In this document: positions 24,772 through 34,048 of the stretch, one piece after another
How the letters are laid out: the number at the start of each line of letters is the position of its first letter
How positions within the stretch are numbered: the first letter of the stretch is position 1
Origin: Spirochaetae bacterium HGW-Spirochaetae-1
GTDB lineage: Bacteria > Spirochaetota > UBA4802 > UBA5550
Assembly (NCBI GenBank): GCA_002839375.1
Contig: PGXY01000011.1
Span: 1-64,000 of the forward strand
Reading direction: 5' to 3'
DNA: 64,000 nt
The notes under the pieces: generated by a model
What the model saw: only the letters and a program-made list of their open reading frames with translations
Database searches by the model: none
What the model was told of the DNA's origin: nothing
Program-made: the position numbers and the translations under genes

Positions 24772-27417
24772 TTACCCCAGCTTTCCGAGACTCTCCTTCA
24801 GCTTCTCCAGGACCTGAACAAACTCATCGCGCTTGGCCTTCTCCTTGTCAATTACCTCTGCCGGTGCCTTTCCGACAAAACTTTCGTTTGACAGCTTGGC
24901 GTCGACCCTTTTCAGTTCTTCTTCCATGCGGGATATTTCCTTTTCCAGGCGGGCCCGTTCCTTGTCGAAGTCGATGAGTTCCTTCAGGGGGATATACATC
25001 TCCAGGTCTTTCAGAACAGCCGATGCGTCGGTGTTGTCGGGAACATACTGCGCGTTGATGATGACGTTATGAACCTTCGCCAGGGCCTGGATGTGTACCG
25101 TGTCGCGCCGTACGAGTTCAGCCAGGTCGGCGCTGCCGGTTTTAAATACAACGCTGGCTTTTTTGTCGGGCGGGATATTCATCTCGCCGCGGACGTTTCG
25201 TATCTTGTACACGATCTCCTTGAATGTCTCGGTCTCCGCCGTCTCTGCCTGAAAATCGAAGGCCTCATCGGGTTCGGGCCAGGACGAAACGATGATGCGG
25301 CCTTCGCCGGGCTGTTTTATTTTGTCCCAGATTTCTTCGGTGATGAAGGGCATGAAGGGATGCATGAACTGCAGGGTGCTTCTCAGGATGTGGTATAAAA
25401 CCTGTCGCGCCGTTTCCGATGATTCTTCGGCGGTTCCGTCTTTCGCATAGAGACGCTGCTTGGTAAGCTCTATATACCAGTCACAGACATCGTGCCACCA
25501 GAAGTCATAGATCTCCTGGGCAGCGTCATTGAATTTGTATTCACCCAGGGATGAGGATATGGTTCTCACGGCCCGGTTGAGCCGGTGCAGTATCCAGCGG
25601 TCGAAGATTTCCAGGTTCGCGGTGTTTATTTTTCCGGGCCTGAAATCACCGCCCAGGTTCATGAGAATAAAGCGTGTCGCCTGCCAGATCTTGTTGATGA
25701 AGGCGCGGTATCCCTCGACGCGTTTTTCAGAGAAGACGATGTCTCTGCCCTGGGCGGCGAAAATAGCCAGGGTGAACCGGAAGGCGTCGGTGCCGTACTG
25801 GTCCATGAGAATAAGGGGGTCAATGACATTACCCTTTGACTTGCTCATCTTCTGTCCGTGCTCGTCACGTATGAGGGCGTGGATATACACATCCCTGAAG
25901 GGGACATCACCCATGAATTTGATGCCCATCATGATCATGCGGGCCACCCAGAAAAAGATGATGTCAAAGGCCGTGACCAGCACCGATGTGGGATAGTATT
26001 TTTTCAGAGCCGCCGTGTCTTCGGGCCATCCCAGCGTTGAGAAGGGCCACAGTCCCGAGGAGAACCAGGTGTCGAGAACATCCTCATCCTGCTTCAGGTT
26101 TTTCGAACCGCACTTCGCGCAGGATTCCGGCGTGTCTATTTCCACGTTGATATGGTCACAGTCCCGGCAGTAAAAGGCGGGAACCCGGTGCCCCCACCAG
26201 AGCTGCCGCGAGATGCACCAGTCCCGGATGTTGTACATCCATTCATAATAGGTTTTCTCCCAGTTTTTCGGGACAAAGCGGATTTTTCCCTGTTCGACGG
26301 CCTTTATGGCCTCGTCGGCAAGGGGCTTTATTTTAACAAACCATTGTTTGGAAAGATAGGGTTCGATAATGGTCTGGCACCGGTAGCAGTGTCCCACGGA
26401 ATGGTTGTGCTTTTCCACTTTTACGAGGAGACCCAGCGCATCCAGGTCTTCCACGATTTTTTTCCGCGCTTCGAAACGGCTCATTCCCTGGTACGGACCG
26501 CCGTTGGCGTTGATATATCCGCGGCTGTCAAGAATGTTGATCTCTTCCAGGTTGTGCCTTTTGCCCATATCGAAGTCGTTGGGATCATGGGCCGGGGTTA
26601 CCTTCACGAGGCCCGTGCCGAATTCTTTGTCGACATACTCGTCGGCGAAGACGGGTATGTCCCTGTTCATGAGGGGAAGCACGACCATCTTTCCCACCAG
26701 GTACGTGTAGCGTTCATCGCCGGGATTCACTGCCACGCCCGTGTCACCCAGCATGGTTTCGGGGCGCGTCGTGGCGATGGTGATATGGTCCTTGGTGCCG
26801 GCGATGGGATATTTTATGTGCCAGAAACTTCCTTCCAGTTCCTGGTATTCTGTCTCGATATCCGAGAGGGCCGTTTCACAGCGGGGGCACCAGTTGATTA
26901 TGCGGTATCCCTGGTAGATCAGTCCCTCGTCATAGAGGGTTTTGAAGACATGGTGAACTGCGCGGGAGAGTCCTTCGTCGAGAGTAAAACGTTCGCGCTG
27001 CCAGTCCAGGGAACATCCCAGCCTTTTAAGCTGTCCCTTTATCTGTCCGCCCGAATGCTCCTTCCATTCCCAGACCCGCTCCTCGAATTTTTCCCTGCCC
27101 AGGTCATCCTTTGTTTTTCCTTCCGCTTTCAAAAGCCGTTCCACAACATTCTGTGTGGCAATGCCGGCATGGTCCATGCCGGGCATCCACAGGGTGGACT
27201 TTCCCATCATGCGCTGCCAGCGGGCCAGTATGTCCTGCAGCGTGTTGTTCAGGGCGTGTCCCATGTGCAGGTTGCCCGTGACATTGGGAGGCGGTATGAC
27301 TATGCAGTAGGGTTTTTTGCCGTCGCTTTCAACGGCGTGAAAATATCCCTCCTGTTCCCATATTTCATACCATTTATTTTCCGCTTCGTGGGGCTCAAAT
27401 ATTGAAGGAAGTTCCAT
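24772..27417 (-). CDS. valS: Valyl-tRNA synthetase
   Basis: 881-residue class I synthetase charging tRNA-Val. HIGH-type motif PPNVTGNLHMGHAL is at about residues 42-55 and the KMSKSKGNV loop at about 520. The editing domain lies between (about 190-330; TTRPETMLGDTGVAV). Cysteine pairs (CYRCQ; CRDCD; CAKCG) suggest zinc-ribbon insertions. The C-terminal ~70 residues form the usual tRNA-binding coiled coil (FDKERARLEKEISRMEEELKRV region). Length and motifs are fully normal. Confidence 0.98.
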   Translation of the reverse strand: MELPSIFEPHEAENKWYEIWEQEGYFHAVESDGKKPYCIVIPPPNVTGNLHMGHALNNTLQDILARWQRMMGKSTLWMPGMDHAGIATQNVVERLLKAEGKTKDDLGREKFEERVWEWKEHSGGQIKGQLKRLGCSLDWQRERFTLDEGLSRAVHHVFKTLYDEGLIYQGYRIINWCPRCETALSDIETEYQELEGSFWHIKYPIAGTKDHITIATTRPETMLGDTGVAVNPGDERYTYLVGKMVVLPLMNRDIPVFADEYVDKEFGTGLVKVTPAHDPNDFDMGKRHNLEEINILDSRGYINANGGPYQGMSRFEARKKIVEDLDALGLLVKVEKHNHSVGHCYRCQTIIEPYLSKQWFVKIKPLADEAIKAVEQGKIRFVPKNWEKTYYEWMYNIRDWCISRQLWWGHRVPAFYCRDCDHINVEIDTPESCAKCGSKNLKQDEDVLDTWFSSGLWPFSTLGWPEDTAALKKYYPTSVLVTAFDIIFFWVARMIMMGIKFMGDVPFRDVYIHALIRDEHGQKMSKSKGNVIDPLILMDQYGTDAFRFTLAIFAAQGRDIVFSEKRVEGYRAFINKIWQATRFILMNLGGDFRPGKINTANLEIFDRWILHRLNRAVRTISSSLGEYKFNDAAQEIYDFWWHDVCDWYIELTKQRLYAKDGTAEESSETARQVLYHILRSTLQFMHPFMPFITEEIWDKIKQPGEGRIIVSSWPEPDEAFDFQAETAETETFKEIVYKIRNVRGEMNIPPDKKASVVFKTGSADLAELVRRDTVHIQALAKVHNVIINAQYVPDNTDASAVLKDLEMYIPLKELIDFDKERARLEKEISRMEEELKRVDAKLSNESFVGKAPAEVIDKEKAKRDEFVQVLEKLKESLGKLG

Positions 27418-27485
27418 AGCACCTGACCTCTAAATCCATGATAACAGTCATTTAGGAAGCCCGTCGGAACGGTGTCAATCCATTT

Positions 27486-27986
27486 TCACCGCAGGCTCAG
27501 GACAGCCTTTTCAAGCCTTGTCAGTGTGTCATCTCTGGCGCCGGTTTCACTGAAGACTATATTTCCCGCCGCATTGACGAGAAAGGTGCAGGGAACGCTT
27601 TTCGCGGGATTGTACTTTACCAGTGCCATATGATACATATCCATGAGAAAGTCATGGCTGACTTTGATATCATCAAGAGTATCCATGGCCTTTTCCCGGG
27701 CGCTTTTGCCCGTATCGTTGGTATCCACATTGATGAGAATGAGTGACAGATTTTTTTCCCTGCCGTATTTTTTTTCCATTTCCACGAGGAGGGGCATTTC
27801 CTTTTTGCAGGGCACGCAATAGCTTGCCCAGAATGAAATAATCAGATTACCCTTCAGTTTCGACAGGTAAACAAAATTGCCGTTATTGTCAGTCAGGGCG
27901 AATCCCGGCGCTTTTTTATACCCGGCGTGGGTTGCTGAAAAGGCCATGAGAGCGATGCACATGGCTATGAACAGGGTCTTTTTCAT
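27486..27986 (-). CDS. Exported TlpA/ResA-like thioredoxin
   Basis: 166-residue periplasmic thiol-disulfide protein. A signal peptide (about residues 1-21) precedes the peroxiredoxin-like fold with active site SYCVPCKKEM. YLSKLKGNLIISFWASY, the later cis-proline region AKSVPCTFLVN and the C-terminal strand fit TlpA/ResA. The ATG at 27986 is chosen because AAGGAG lies seven bases upstream and directly precedes the signal peptide; an upstream in-frame start would spoil it. The role is probably reduction of exported disulfides, for example in cytochrome maturation, but no such genes are nearby. Confidence 0.9.
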   Translation of the reverse strand: MKKTLFIAMCIALMAFSATHAGYKKAPGFALTDNNGNFVYLSKLKGNLIISFWASYCVPCKKEMPLLVEMEKKYGREKNLSLILINVDTNDTGKSAREKAMDTLDDIKVSHDFLMDMYHMALVKYNPAKSVPCTFLVNAAGNIVFSETGARDDTLTRLEKAVLSLR

Positions 27987-28129
27987 GGAATGCTCCTTAT
28001 GATAAATTCGGAAAAATGGCGAGGATACTGCCGCACCGGAAGTCATTATGCGGCATGGACTTTATTCGTGCAATTATTTTATTGTGAGGCAGCCATCATT
28101 AAAAGTCCCCCTCCGTGGGATTTAGGGGG

Positions 28130-28143
28130 GGCAATATATTGCC
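28130..28143. repeat. Perfect 14-base palindrome GGCAATATATTGCC
   Basis: Self-complementary site in the divergent gap between the thioredoxin-like gene and the methyltransferase gene, 54 bases before the latter. Just upstream, CCCCCT and AGGGGG form a separate hairpin (about 28107-28129). Operator or attenuator roles are possible; neither is established. Confidence 0.35.
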
Positions 28144-28196
28144 GACAACACAGGAATGGGTTTGACAAACAGGAAAGATACTCTTGAATTGGAACC

Positions 28197-28940
28197 ATGG
28201 AACCAGTCTATCACACAGAACCCTACACTGACCTGGCCGAGGCCTATGATTATATCCTCAGGCATGTCGATTACCAGGAATGGTATCAATATATCCGCAA
28301 GGTCATGGAGCGCTTTACCGTGGATGCAAAAATGGTGGTGGAATTGGGATGCGGTACCGGGAGATTCGGCGCCAAATTTTCCACGGACGGCTTCGAGATT
28401 TATGGCGTTGATAAATCGCTGGAAATGCTCAGGGTGGCCAAAGCCCGGGCGTTCAAAAACTTCCGCATCATCTGCGCCGATATGGCGGAGTTTCACCTGG
28501 CGAAAAAGGCCGATTTCATTTTTTCCGTGCATGACACCATGAATTATTTCATCAACAAGTCCGATGTCCGCCGTGTCTTTTCCTGCGTGAGGAACATCAT
28601 GCACGAAGATAGCGTGTTTATGTTCGATATAACCACGGAATACAATATCGAAAGCAACTTCCACGACGTTACCAACACCTATGAGATACGGGGACGCTCC
28701 GTGGAATGGACCAATGAGTTCAACCGGCGCAGGCGCATGGTTCTTTCCACCCTGCGCTTTTTCAACCGCGACGGTACTGCCGGGGTGGAGAATCATATCC
28801 AGAGAATATACAGCATCGGCGAGATAAAGAAGCTTCTGAAAAAGGAAGGCTTCGAGGTGCTGGGAATATTCGGAGATTATTCCTTCATGCCCCCTTCGGG
28901 CACCACGGTGATGATAAATTTCGTGACACGGCTGGCGTGA
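28197..28940 (+). CDS. Class I SAM-dependent methyltransferase
   Basis: 247-residue methyltransferase of unknown substrate. Motif I VVELGCGTGRFGAKF (about 46-60) binds S-adenosylmethionine; the acidic end of the second strand is seen in YGVDKS, and later IICADMAEF and FSVHDTMNYF complete the Rossmann core. Resembles small-molecule methyltransferases acting near sugars or quinones, but this is unspecific. The ATG at 28197 has only a weak ribosome site. The following gene begins one base after its stop, so the two are coupled. Confidence 0.82.
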   Translation: MEPVYHTEPYTDLAEAYDYILRHVDYQEWYQYIRKVMERFTVDAKMVVELGCGTGRFGAKFSTDGFEIYGVDKSLEMLRVAKARAFKNFRIICADMAEFHLAKKADFIFSVHDTMNYFINKSDVRRVFSCVRNIMHEDSVFMFDITTEYNIESNFHDVTNTYEIRGRSVEWTNEFNRRRRMVLSTLRFFNRDGTAGVENHIQRIYSIGEIKKLLKKEGFEVLGIFGDYSFMPPSGTTVMINFVTRLA

Positions 28941-28941
28941 T

Positions 28942-29289
28942 ATGAGTATACTCCTGTACATGGCGGGCCTGGTTATAGGCCTGGTCCTGTTTCTCTACAT
29001 TCTCTCTCTCTACAATTCCGGGAAGGAAAAAATACAGATTGCCACGGGCAAGAGGCAGCCCCGGCCAAAACCCCGGGCCGATCTTCCTGCGGGGAACCTC
29101 AGCTTTGCCTCGATTCCGCCTGGTGAGCGCATGTGTCCCCTGTGCCGCTCCAAGCTGACAAAATACGAGGCCCTCTACGCCTCGCGCATGAAGACCAGCG
29201 ACGGCGATAAAATATTCGTCCACGGCTGCCGGTACTGCTACAAGCCCGATGAGGACCCGGACCAGGCCAGGAAATCCACGCTGCCGTGA
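28942..29289 (+). CDS. Small membrane protein with zinc-ribbon cysteines
   Basis: 115 residues. One N-terminal transmembrane helix (about residues 4-25) is followed by a basic proline-containing linker and a cytoplasmic four-cysteine domain: CPLC (about 65-68) and C with CRYC (about 93-97), a typical zinc-ribbon spacing. It starts one base after the methyltransferase stop. Function unknown; a membrane-tethered nucleic-acid or protein-binding ribbon is plausible. Confidence 0.65.
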   Translation: MSILLYMAGLVIGLVLFLYILSLYNSGKEKIQIATGKRQPRPKPRADLPAGNLSFASIPPGERMCPLCRSKLTKYEALYASRMKTSDGDKIFVHGCRYCYKPDEDPDQARKSTLP

Positions 29290-29392
29290 TAGTTCTTGCG
29301 GTGAAACCCGGCATTGCTACTGATCATAAATATAGTTCAGTACATTTATAGACGTGAAAATTATCGCAAAACCTGTCGTGGTTTCCGGTGAA

Positions 29393-29860
29393 TCACTGAA
29401 GTGCTTTCAACTCTTTCCGTTTATTCCTCGCACCGATAAACAGCGATGTTGAAACAACAGCCCATATCAAAAGAAAGCTGCTGATCATTTTTTGCTTATG
29501 AACATTTGCCCAGTTTCCCTGTGAATTTTTGTTAAGCGTTTCGTCGGATATTTCTATTTGCAGCTCCTTTCCGTGGGCCATGTCGTCCGCTGCAGTCAAA
29601 CGCCAGGTGCCTATTGCCTTTGGGACAAAGGCAATAACCCCGTCGGCATCTGTCCGGGAATTCATATACTCAATTTTATTGTTGCCCGGAGCGTATATTT
29701 TTACTGCGGCATAGCTGAAGGGTTCTCCGTCATCATACCGTATATCGACTATGACCGCCCTGCCAATGCGTGATGCTGCCGTAACCCCGTGGCCGTAAAG
29801 ATTCTGTGAAAGCATCAATAAAGAGAACAGAATTCCTATTATCGTTCCTTTAAATTTCAT
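29393..29860 (-). CDS. NikL-like exported component of nickel/cobalt uptake, membrane anchored
   Basis: 155 residues. Signal peptide (about 1-22, ending LYG) exposes HGV, as in the NikL-type extra component of nickel ECF transporters. The body is a small beta-sandwich with family features YDDGEPFSYAAVKIYAPGNN, TDADGVIAFVPKAIGTWRLTA and MAHGKEL. One C-terminal helix (about 128-148) anchors it. Last gene of the tonB-exbB-exbD operon. Start ATG at 29860 is preferred for the signal peptide, with GAGGAG 13 bases upstream; the frame is open to 29881. Role in metal binding is inferred from similarity and context. Confidence 0.62.
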   Translation of the reverse strand: MKFKGTIIGILFSLLMLSQNLYGHGVTAASRIGRAVIVDIRYDDGEPFSYAAVKIYAPGNNKIEYMNSRTDADGVIAFVPKAIGTWRLTAADDMAHGKELQIEISDETLNKNSQGNWANVHKQKMISSFLLIWAVVSTSLFIGARNKRKELKALQ

Positions 29861-29889
29861 CGTAGAGTATTTTCTCCTCAATCAAAAAT

Positions 29890-30291
29890 TCATTTTTTAA
29901 CCGCCAGGGCTATCCTGCTCACACCTGATTTTCTGATGAGTCCCATTACGCGGGTAATACTTCCGTAATTTAGCCCTTCATCAGCGGACAGAGTCACCCT
30001 CATCGCGGGTCTGAACTTAACCTGGCTTGAAAGAGACGTGATTAGTGCGTTCTCGTCAACTATGGAACCGTCAAGCATCAGGTGTCCCTTTTTTGTCAGT
30101 GATATCTGCGTTGACTCAGCCACATTGGGGTCAGCGGAAGAGGATTTAGGCAGATGGATGTTGACCGATTCCTTTTTCAGGAAGCTGGCCGTTACCATGA
30201 ATATCACCAGCAGCACAAGTAGAATATCAACCAGGGGTGTTATATTAATCGAGCTGATAACGCTGTTGTTGTCGCTGATATTGTCTGTCAT
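29890..30291 (-). CDS. exbD: Energy-transducing protein ExbD
   Basis: 133-residue inner-membrane partner of ExbB in the proton channel that powers TonB. The single membrane helix carries the essential aspartate (TPLVDILLVLLVIFMV, Asp about residue 21), and a periplasmic domain with VRVTLSADEGLNYG-type strands follows. Its start overlaps the exbB stop by four bases. Normal length and features. Confidence 0.93.
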   Translation of the reverse strand: MTDNISDNNSVISSINITPLVDILLVLLVIFMVTASFLKKESVNIHLPKSSSADPNVAESTQISLTKKGHLMLDGSIVDENALITSLSSQVKFRPAMRVTLSADEGLNYGSITRVMGLIRKSGVSRIALAVKK

Positions 30292-30938
30292 AAATCTTTT
30301 TCTCCTTCCCAGCCGGGGTCCTTGCTGTTGTTGAAGCCGTAGCTTGCCTGGAATTCCTTCGACAGGTATTCCAGGTTTTGCATGATAACCCTGGTGGCGC
30401 TGGCGAAATAGTTGTTCACAATTACAACGGGCACGGCAACGGCAAGGCCGGCTGCCGTAGCAATCAGTGCAGAAGAAATGCTCCGCATGACGATCTCGGC
30501 GCCAACTCCTCCCAGCATGCCCAGACCATAGAATGCCTTGATCACTCCCAGCACCGTGCCCAGAAGTCCGATAAAGGGCGCATTATTTCCCAGCGTGCTC
30601 AGAATTGAAACATGCTTTTCCAACTCGACCCTGATTTCGATGCGTTTACCATCCATCAGGTCTCCTAGCCCCTGGCGTCCCGCGCGATAATGGGTCAGGG
30701 CATAGCTGGCAAAGCGCTGATATACGCCGGGAACGAATTGGTCGGAATAACGGAGGGCGTTTTCAATATCGCGGGAGTGGAGCATTTCTACGAGCCGCTC
30801 CATGAAGACACCGGCTTTGCCGGCCCCGTTTCGGCGGAACACGACAAAGCGTTCAATTGCAACTGTAAGGGCTATTATGCTTGATATGCCCAGGGCAAAG
30901 AAAATGACAATTTCTCCATAATCAACGAATGGATTCAT
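30288..30938 (-). CDS. exbB: Energy-transducing proton channel protein ExbB (MotA/TolQ family)
   Basis: 216-residue inner-membrane protein with three helices (about 8-28, 108-130, 150-175). The family signature LSTLGNNAPFIGLLGTVLGVIKAF spans helix 2, and SSALIATAAGLAVAVPVVI spans helix 3. TolQ is a formal alternative, but operon membership with tonB three bases upstream and exbD downstream decides for ExbB. Confidence 0.93.
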   Translation of the reverse strand: MNPFVDYGEIVIFFALGISSIIALTVAIERFVVFRRNGAGKAGVFMERLVEMLHSRDIENALRYSDQFVPGVYQRFASYALTHYRAGRQGLGDLMDGKRIEIRVELEKHVSILSTLGNNAPFIGLLGTVLGVIKAFYGLGMLGGVGAEIVMRSISSALIATAAGLAVAVPVVIVNNYFASATRVIMQNLEYLSKEFQASYGFNNSKDPGWEGEKDL

Positions 30939-30941
30939 GAT

Positions 30942-31574
30942 TTACTCCAGTTGAAAGGTAAAGGCGATGGTGTGGTTCATTTTCACCCTTCTTCCGTTTT
31001 TATATCCGGGACGAAAGCGCGCCAGTTTAAGTATCCGCACCGCGGCCTCGTCAAAACCGTAACCGGCAGGCTCCGAGGCGACACGTACACTGTCCAGGGT
31101 TCCTCTTTCATCGACGCGTATATTGACCATCACCGTTTTTTTCTTTATATTGGCCCGTCTTGCCTCGGCGGGATAATAATTATTTACATTAAAGCGTATG
31201 ACCGGCACGGGCGGGCTGTCACCGTGAATCGAAAACAGATATCCGTCACCATCGGTGGAATTTCCCGACAGGGCATTCTCGTTCTCTTCAACAGCCGGAG
31301 CATCGGGTTTTTCGTCTTTCCTGCCAGAGCCCTCTATCCATTGCGGAGCATCAATTTTTTTCGGATCAGTGTCTCCTCCAAAGAGCTCCGGGGGAATATC
31401 AGCTATCTCGACTTCCAGGGGCGAAACATTGATATCCTCCGAAGAATAAACATCGCCTGAAAAGGAATCGGCGACAAAGACCAGGCACAACAGGCCATGG
31501 ACGGCCAGGGAAAGGGCGAAACTGTTTCTTAACAAATTATTGTGCACCGACATCCTTTTAATAAATGCGTTCAT
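30942..31574 (-). CDS. tonB: TonB energy transducer
   Basis: 210-residue periplasm-spanning protein linking ExbBD to the outer-membrane receptor. One N-terminal helix (about 18-36) carries the SxxxH-type pattern (SLAVHGL). A short acidic linker replaces the usual Pro/Lys region. The C-terminal TonB domain (about 125-210) includes YYPAEARRANIKKKTVMVN and FRPGYKNGRRVKMNHTIAF. First gene of the operon and divergent from the receptor gene, so it is probably dedicated to it. Confidence 0.92.
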   Translation of the reverse strand: MNAFIKRMSVHNNLLRNSFALSLAVHGLLCLVFVADSFSGDVYSSEDINVSPLEVEIADIPPELFGGDTDPKKIDAPQWIEGSGRKDEKPDAPAVEENENALSGNSTDGDGYLFSIHGDSPPVPVIRFNVNNYYPAEARRANIKKKTVMVNIRVDERGTLDSVRVASEPAGYGFDEAAVRILKLARFRPGYKNGRRVKMNHTIAFTFQLE

Positions 31575-31758
31575 CTGCCTCGCTATATCATCCGGGACTA
31601 TCTTTGAGTATTATACGATTGTTATTTTGTTGTTAAAATAGTCAATAAAAAAATAAAATATACATAAAAGAATACAAGAAATAAATTAATACTTGACTAA
31701 TGTTACAAAAAAGAAAAAGGTGCTACGTGATTTTAGCATTTTCAAGGAGGATTATTTC
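31575..31758. promoter_or_regulatory. Divergent promoter region of the TonB locus
   Basis: 184 AT-rich bases serve both tonB (minus) and the receptor gene (plus). TATTTT (31623-31628) and AAAATA (31635-31640) form a small dyad around GTTGTT that could be an operator. I see no NikR-type dyad, Fur box or cobalamin riboswitch here. Confidence 0.4.
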
Positions 31759-33975
31759 ATGTTGAGAAGGGTCTTTTATGTGGTACTTATTTGTCTGCTT
31801 TCTTCTCCCGTCTCGCTTTTGGCCCAGAACGTCGTCGGAGATGACAATGACAGGGATACCACAGCGGCAACAGAATCAGAAAAAGATGTAGCAAAGAAAG
31901 AAACCGAAAAAAAGGAAAATCATAAAAAAAAATCGGTCAATGAAATTGTGGTCAAGGGACAGGCCAATAAAATGGTATTTCCCATTGTCACGAAAGAAAA
32001 GGATCTTCCCGGTGATCCCCAGAGCATTCTCGATATAATGAAGAGCCAGGCAATTCTTAACTACCGGGGGCAATCGGACCTGGTAACCAAGGACGATGAT
32101 TATTTCATGCGCGGTTTCGGCAGCAACCGCTTTACCACTGCCGTGGACGGTATGGTCATCAGGAAGACCGGGGGCAGACAGGCCAGTGACATCGTGGATT
32201 ACGGGTTTATCCCGCCATGGCTCGTGGAGACCACGGAACTTATACCGGGCCCCCATTCGGCCCTGTTTCCGGCCAAATCCATCGGCGGCGTGGTGAACTT
32301 CGTCACGAAAAAACCCACGGTGAGGGACACCTTCTGGCCGGAAATAGACATGTCCATCTCGTATAAATCGTATAACACGCAGAATTACAACACTAACGTG
32401 AGCGGGAGCGTGTACAATTTTACCTATGACGCGGGATACCAGTATTATTACACAGACGGGTATCTCCGCCATACGAACACCGCCGTGCAGAACATCTTCG
32501 GCCGCCTGGGGTACGCCTTCGAGAACGGGGGATACGTGGCACTGAGCATCATGGATTCACGGGCTGACCGGGAGCTGGCCGTGGAAAACTACCCCGGCGT
32601 CGACGCCGATGACGGCTGCCCCATTGCTACAGCCACATACGACAATGATTACCCCATAGTCGATGTGGAGCAGACCGGCAACACTCGAAACAAATTCTAC
32701 AGCTGGCAGGACCCCACCTGGGACCGAACCTCCCGGGCCTACCGTCTGGGCGCCAGCTATCCCACCTTTCTCGGTACCTTTAGCCTGGGGGCCTACCTGC
32801 ACAAGGAGGTAAAGACCAAAGAATATGAGCAGTACAAATCGGGAGCTATCTCGCATAACGAATCCGAGACCAAATACTGGAGTCAGGGAGGGCGCATCGA
32901 GGATGTGATAAGCATCACCGAGTGTCACAAGACCACCGTGGCCTACGACATGGAGCAGCTTTTCGACGGTGACGACAGGGACAAGCGCGTGGAGGTCCAC
33001 GGCGGCGCCCTGCAGCATGAATGGATTATTATAGATCCTCTCACGCTTACGCTGGGGATGCGCTACGAGCATGTGTGGATAAATGTGAGCAATGCAAGCA
33101 CTAATCCAATCGCGGGACAGGGTGACTGGATTGAAAAGAACTGGCAGGGATTTATGCCGAAATCAGCCCTGGAATATGACATGGACAACCTGGCCGAGTT
33201 CCTCCGCGATACATCGCTCATCCTTGCCGCGAGCCGAATCTGGCACGCCCCGGACAGCCACGGTCTCTATGATCCCCAGGGGAAACCCACGGGATACTGG
33301 CTCAAACCCGAGACGGGCATGGGATATGACCTTATTTTTTCGCGTCGGCTCTTCGGAGATTTTTACATGAAGGCGGGATACTCTTTCTCGCACATCGAAA
33401 AATATTTCGCCTATAACAGCACTCACGCCGAGTACACCCCGACGGCATATACCGGAGATGCCTCACTGTATTATAAGGACTACATGTTGAACCTGGACCA
33501 GATGCACCGTCATGGCGTTGAGGTGGATATGAACGGCAATGTCCTCGATTGTCTGAAGGTGAACCTGTCCTATGCGTTCCAGAAATACTTCAACAGGGGT
33601 GATGAACCGGCCGGTAAAGAAACGGCCAGCGACAGGCCCGAACACAAGCTCAATGCCGGCATTCGCTATACCATCATCAGGAACCTGGTAGTCATGGCTG
33701 ATTATTCCTTTCAGTCGAAGCAGGTGGCAACGACTGTTGAAGAAGTGGATGACGGTTTTGGAGGCATTATTTATGACGTGCAAAAAAATCCCATGGAAGC
33801 ATACCAGCTGGTCAACCTGGGCATGGCCTTCGCCTTCATAGACCATCAGTTGGGCATGAAGAACGCCACCATTAAGATTTACGTAAACAATGTCTTTGGC
33901 GAAAAGTATGAAAACGCCAAGGGATATCAGATGACCGGGCGGACTTACGGGTGTGCCCTGAGCGCGAAAATATAA
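31759..33975 (+). CDS. TonB-dependent outer-membrane receptor
   Basis: 738-residue ligand-gated outer-membrane barrel. A signal peptide (about 1-22, ending LLAQ) is followed by a very charged Lys/Glu/Asp linker (about 25-55), the TonB-box-like VNEIVVKGQ, and the plug domain (about 60-195; FMRGFGSNRFTTAVDG, IPGPHSALFPAKSIGGVVNFVTKKP). Many amphipathic strands with Tyr/Asp form the barrel. The ligand is not visible from sequence. Flanking NikL-like, DUF4198 and tetrapyrrole-methylase-like genes suggest nickel/cobalt or a metal-tetrapyrrole. AAGGAGG fixes the ATG at 31759. Confidence 0.9.
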   Translation: MLRRVFYVVLICLLSSPVSLLAQNVVGDDNDRDTTAATESEKDVAKKETEKKENHKKKSVNEIVVKGQANKMVFPIVTKEKDLPGDPQSILDIMKSQAILNYRGQSDLVTKDDDYFMRGFGSNRFTTAVDGMVIRKTGGRQASDIVDYGFIPPWLVETTELIPGPHSALFPAKSIGGVVNFVTKKPTVRDTFWPEIDMSISYKSYNTQNYNTNVSGSVYNFTYDAGYQYYYTDGYLRHTNTAVQNIFGRLGYAFENGGYVALSIMDSRADRELAVENYPGVDADDGCPIATATYDNDYPIVDVEQTGNTRNKFYSWQDPTWDRTSRAYRLGASYPTFLGTFSLGAYLHKEVKTKEYEQYKSGAISHNESETKYWSQGGRIEDVISITECHKTTVAYDMEQLFDGDDRDKRVEVHGGALQHEWIIIDPLTLTLGMRYEHVWINVSNASTNPIAGQGDWIEKNWQGFMPKSALEYDMDNLAEFLRDTSLILAASRIWHAPDSHGLYDPQGKPTGYWLKPETGMGYDLIFSRRLFGDFYMKAGYSFSHIEKYFAYNSTHAEYTPTAYTGDASLYYKDYMLNLDQMHRHGVEVDMNGNVLDCLKVNLSYAFQKYFNRGDEPAGKETASDRPEHKLNAGIRYTIIRNLVVMADYSFQSKQVATTVEEVDDGFGGIIYDVQKNPMEAYQLVNLGMAFAFIDHQLGMKNATIKIYVNNVFGEKYENAKGYQMTGRTYGCALSAKI

Positions 33976-34048
33976 GCACAAAACCCGGGGATTTTACCCC
34001 GTTAACTTTTGCGGTCAGAAAACCGCGCTATACTATAAGGAGTAAAAT

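Noticed and set aside
26152-27405. 417-codon plus-strand frame opposite valS
   Set aside because: Antisense to conserved synthetase motifs; no family pattern and no ribosome site. Typical shadow of a GC-rich third codon position.
28122-28961. 279-codon minus-strand frame opposite the methyltransferase
   Set aside because: The plus strand has clear SAM-binding motifs; the antisense reading has none.
31575-31758. Cobalamin riboswitch or NikR site before the receptor gene
   Set aside because: The gap is too short for the riboswitch and lacks its B12 box; no GTATGA-type dyad was found.
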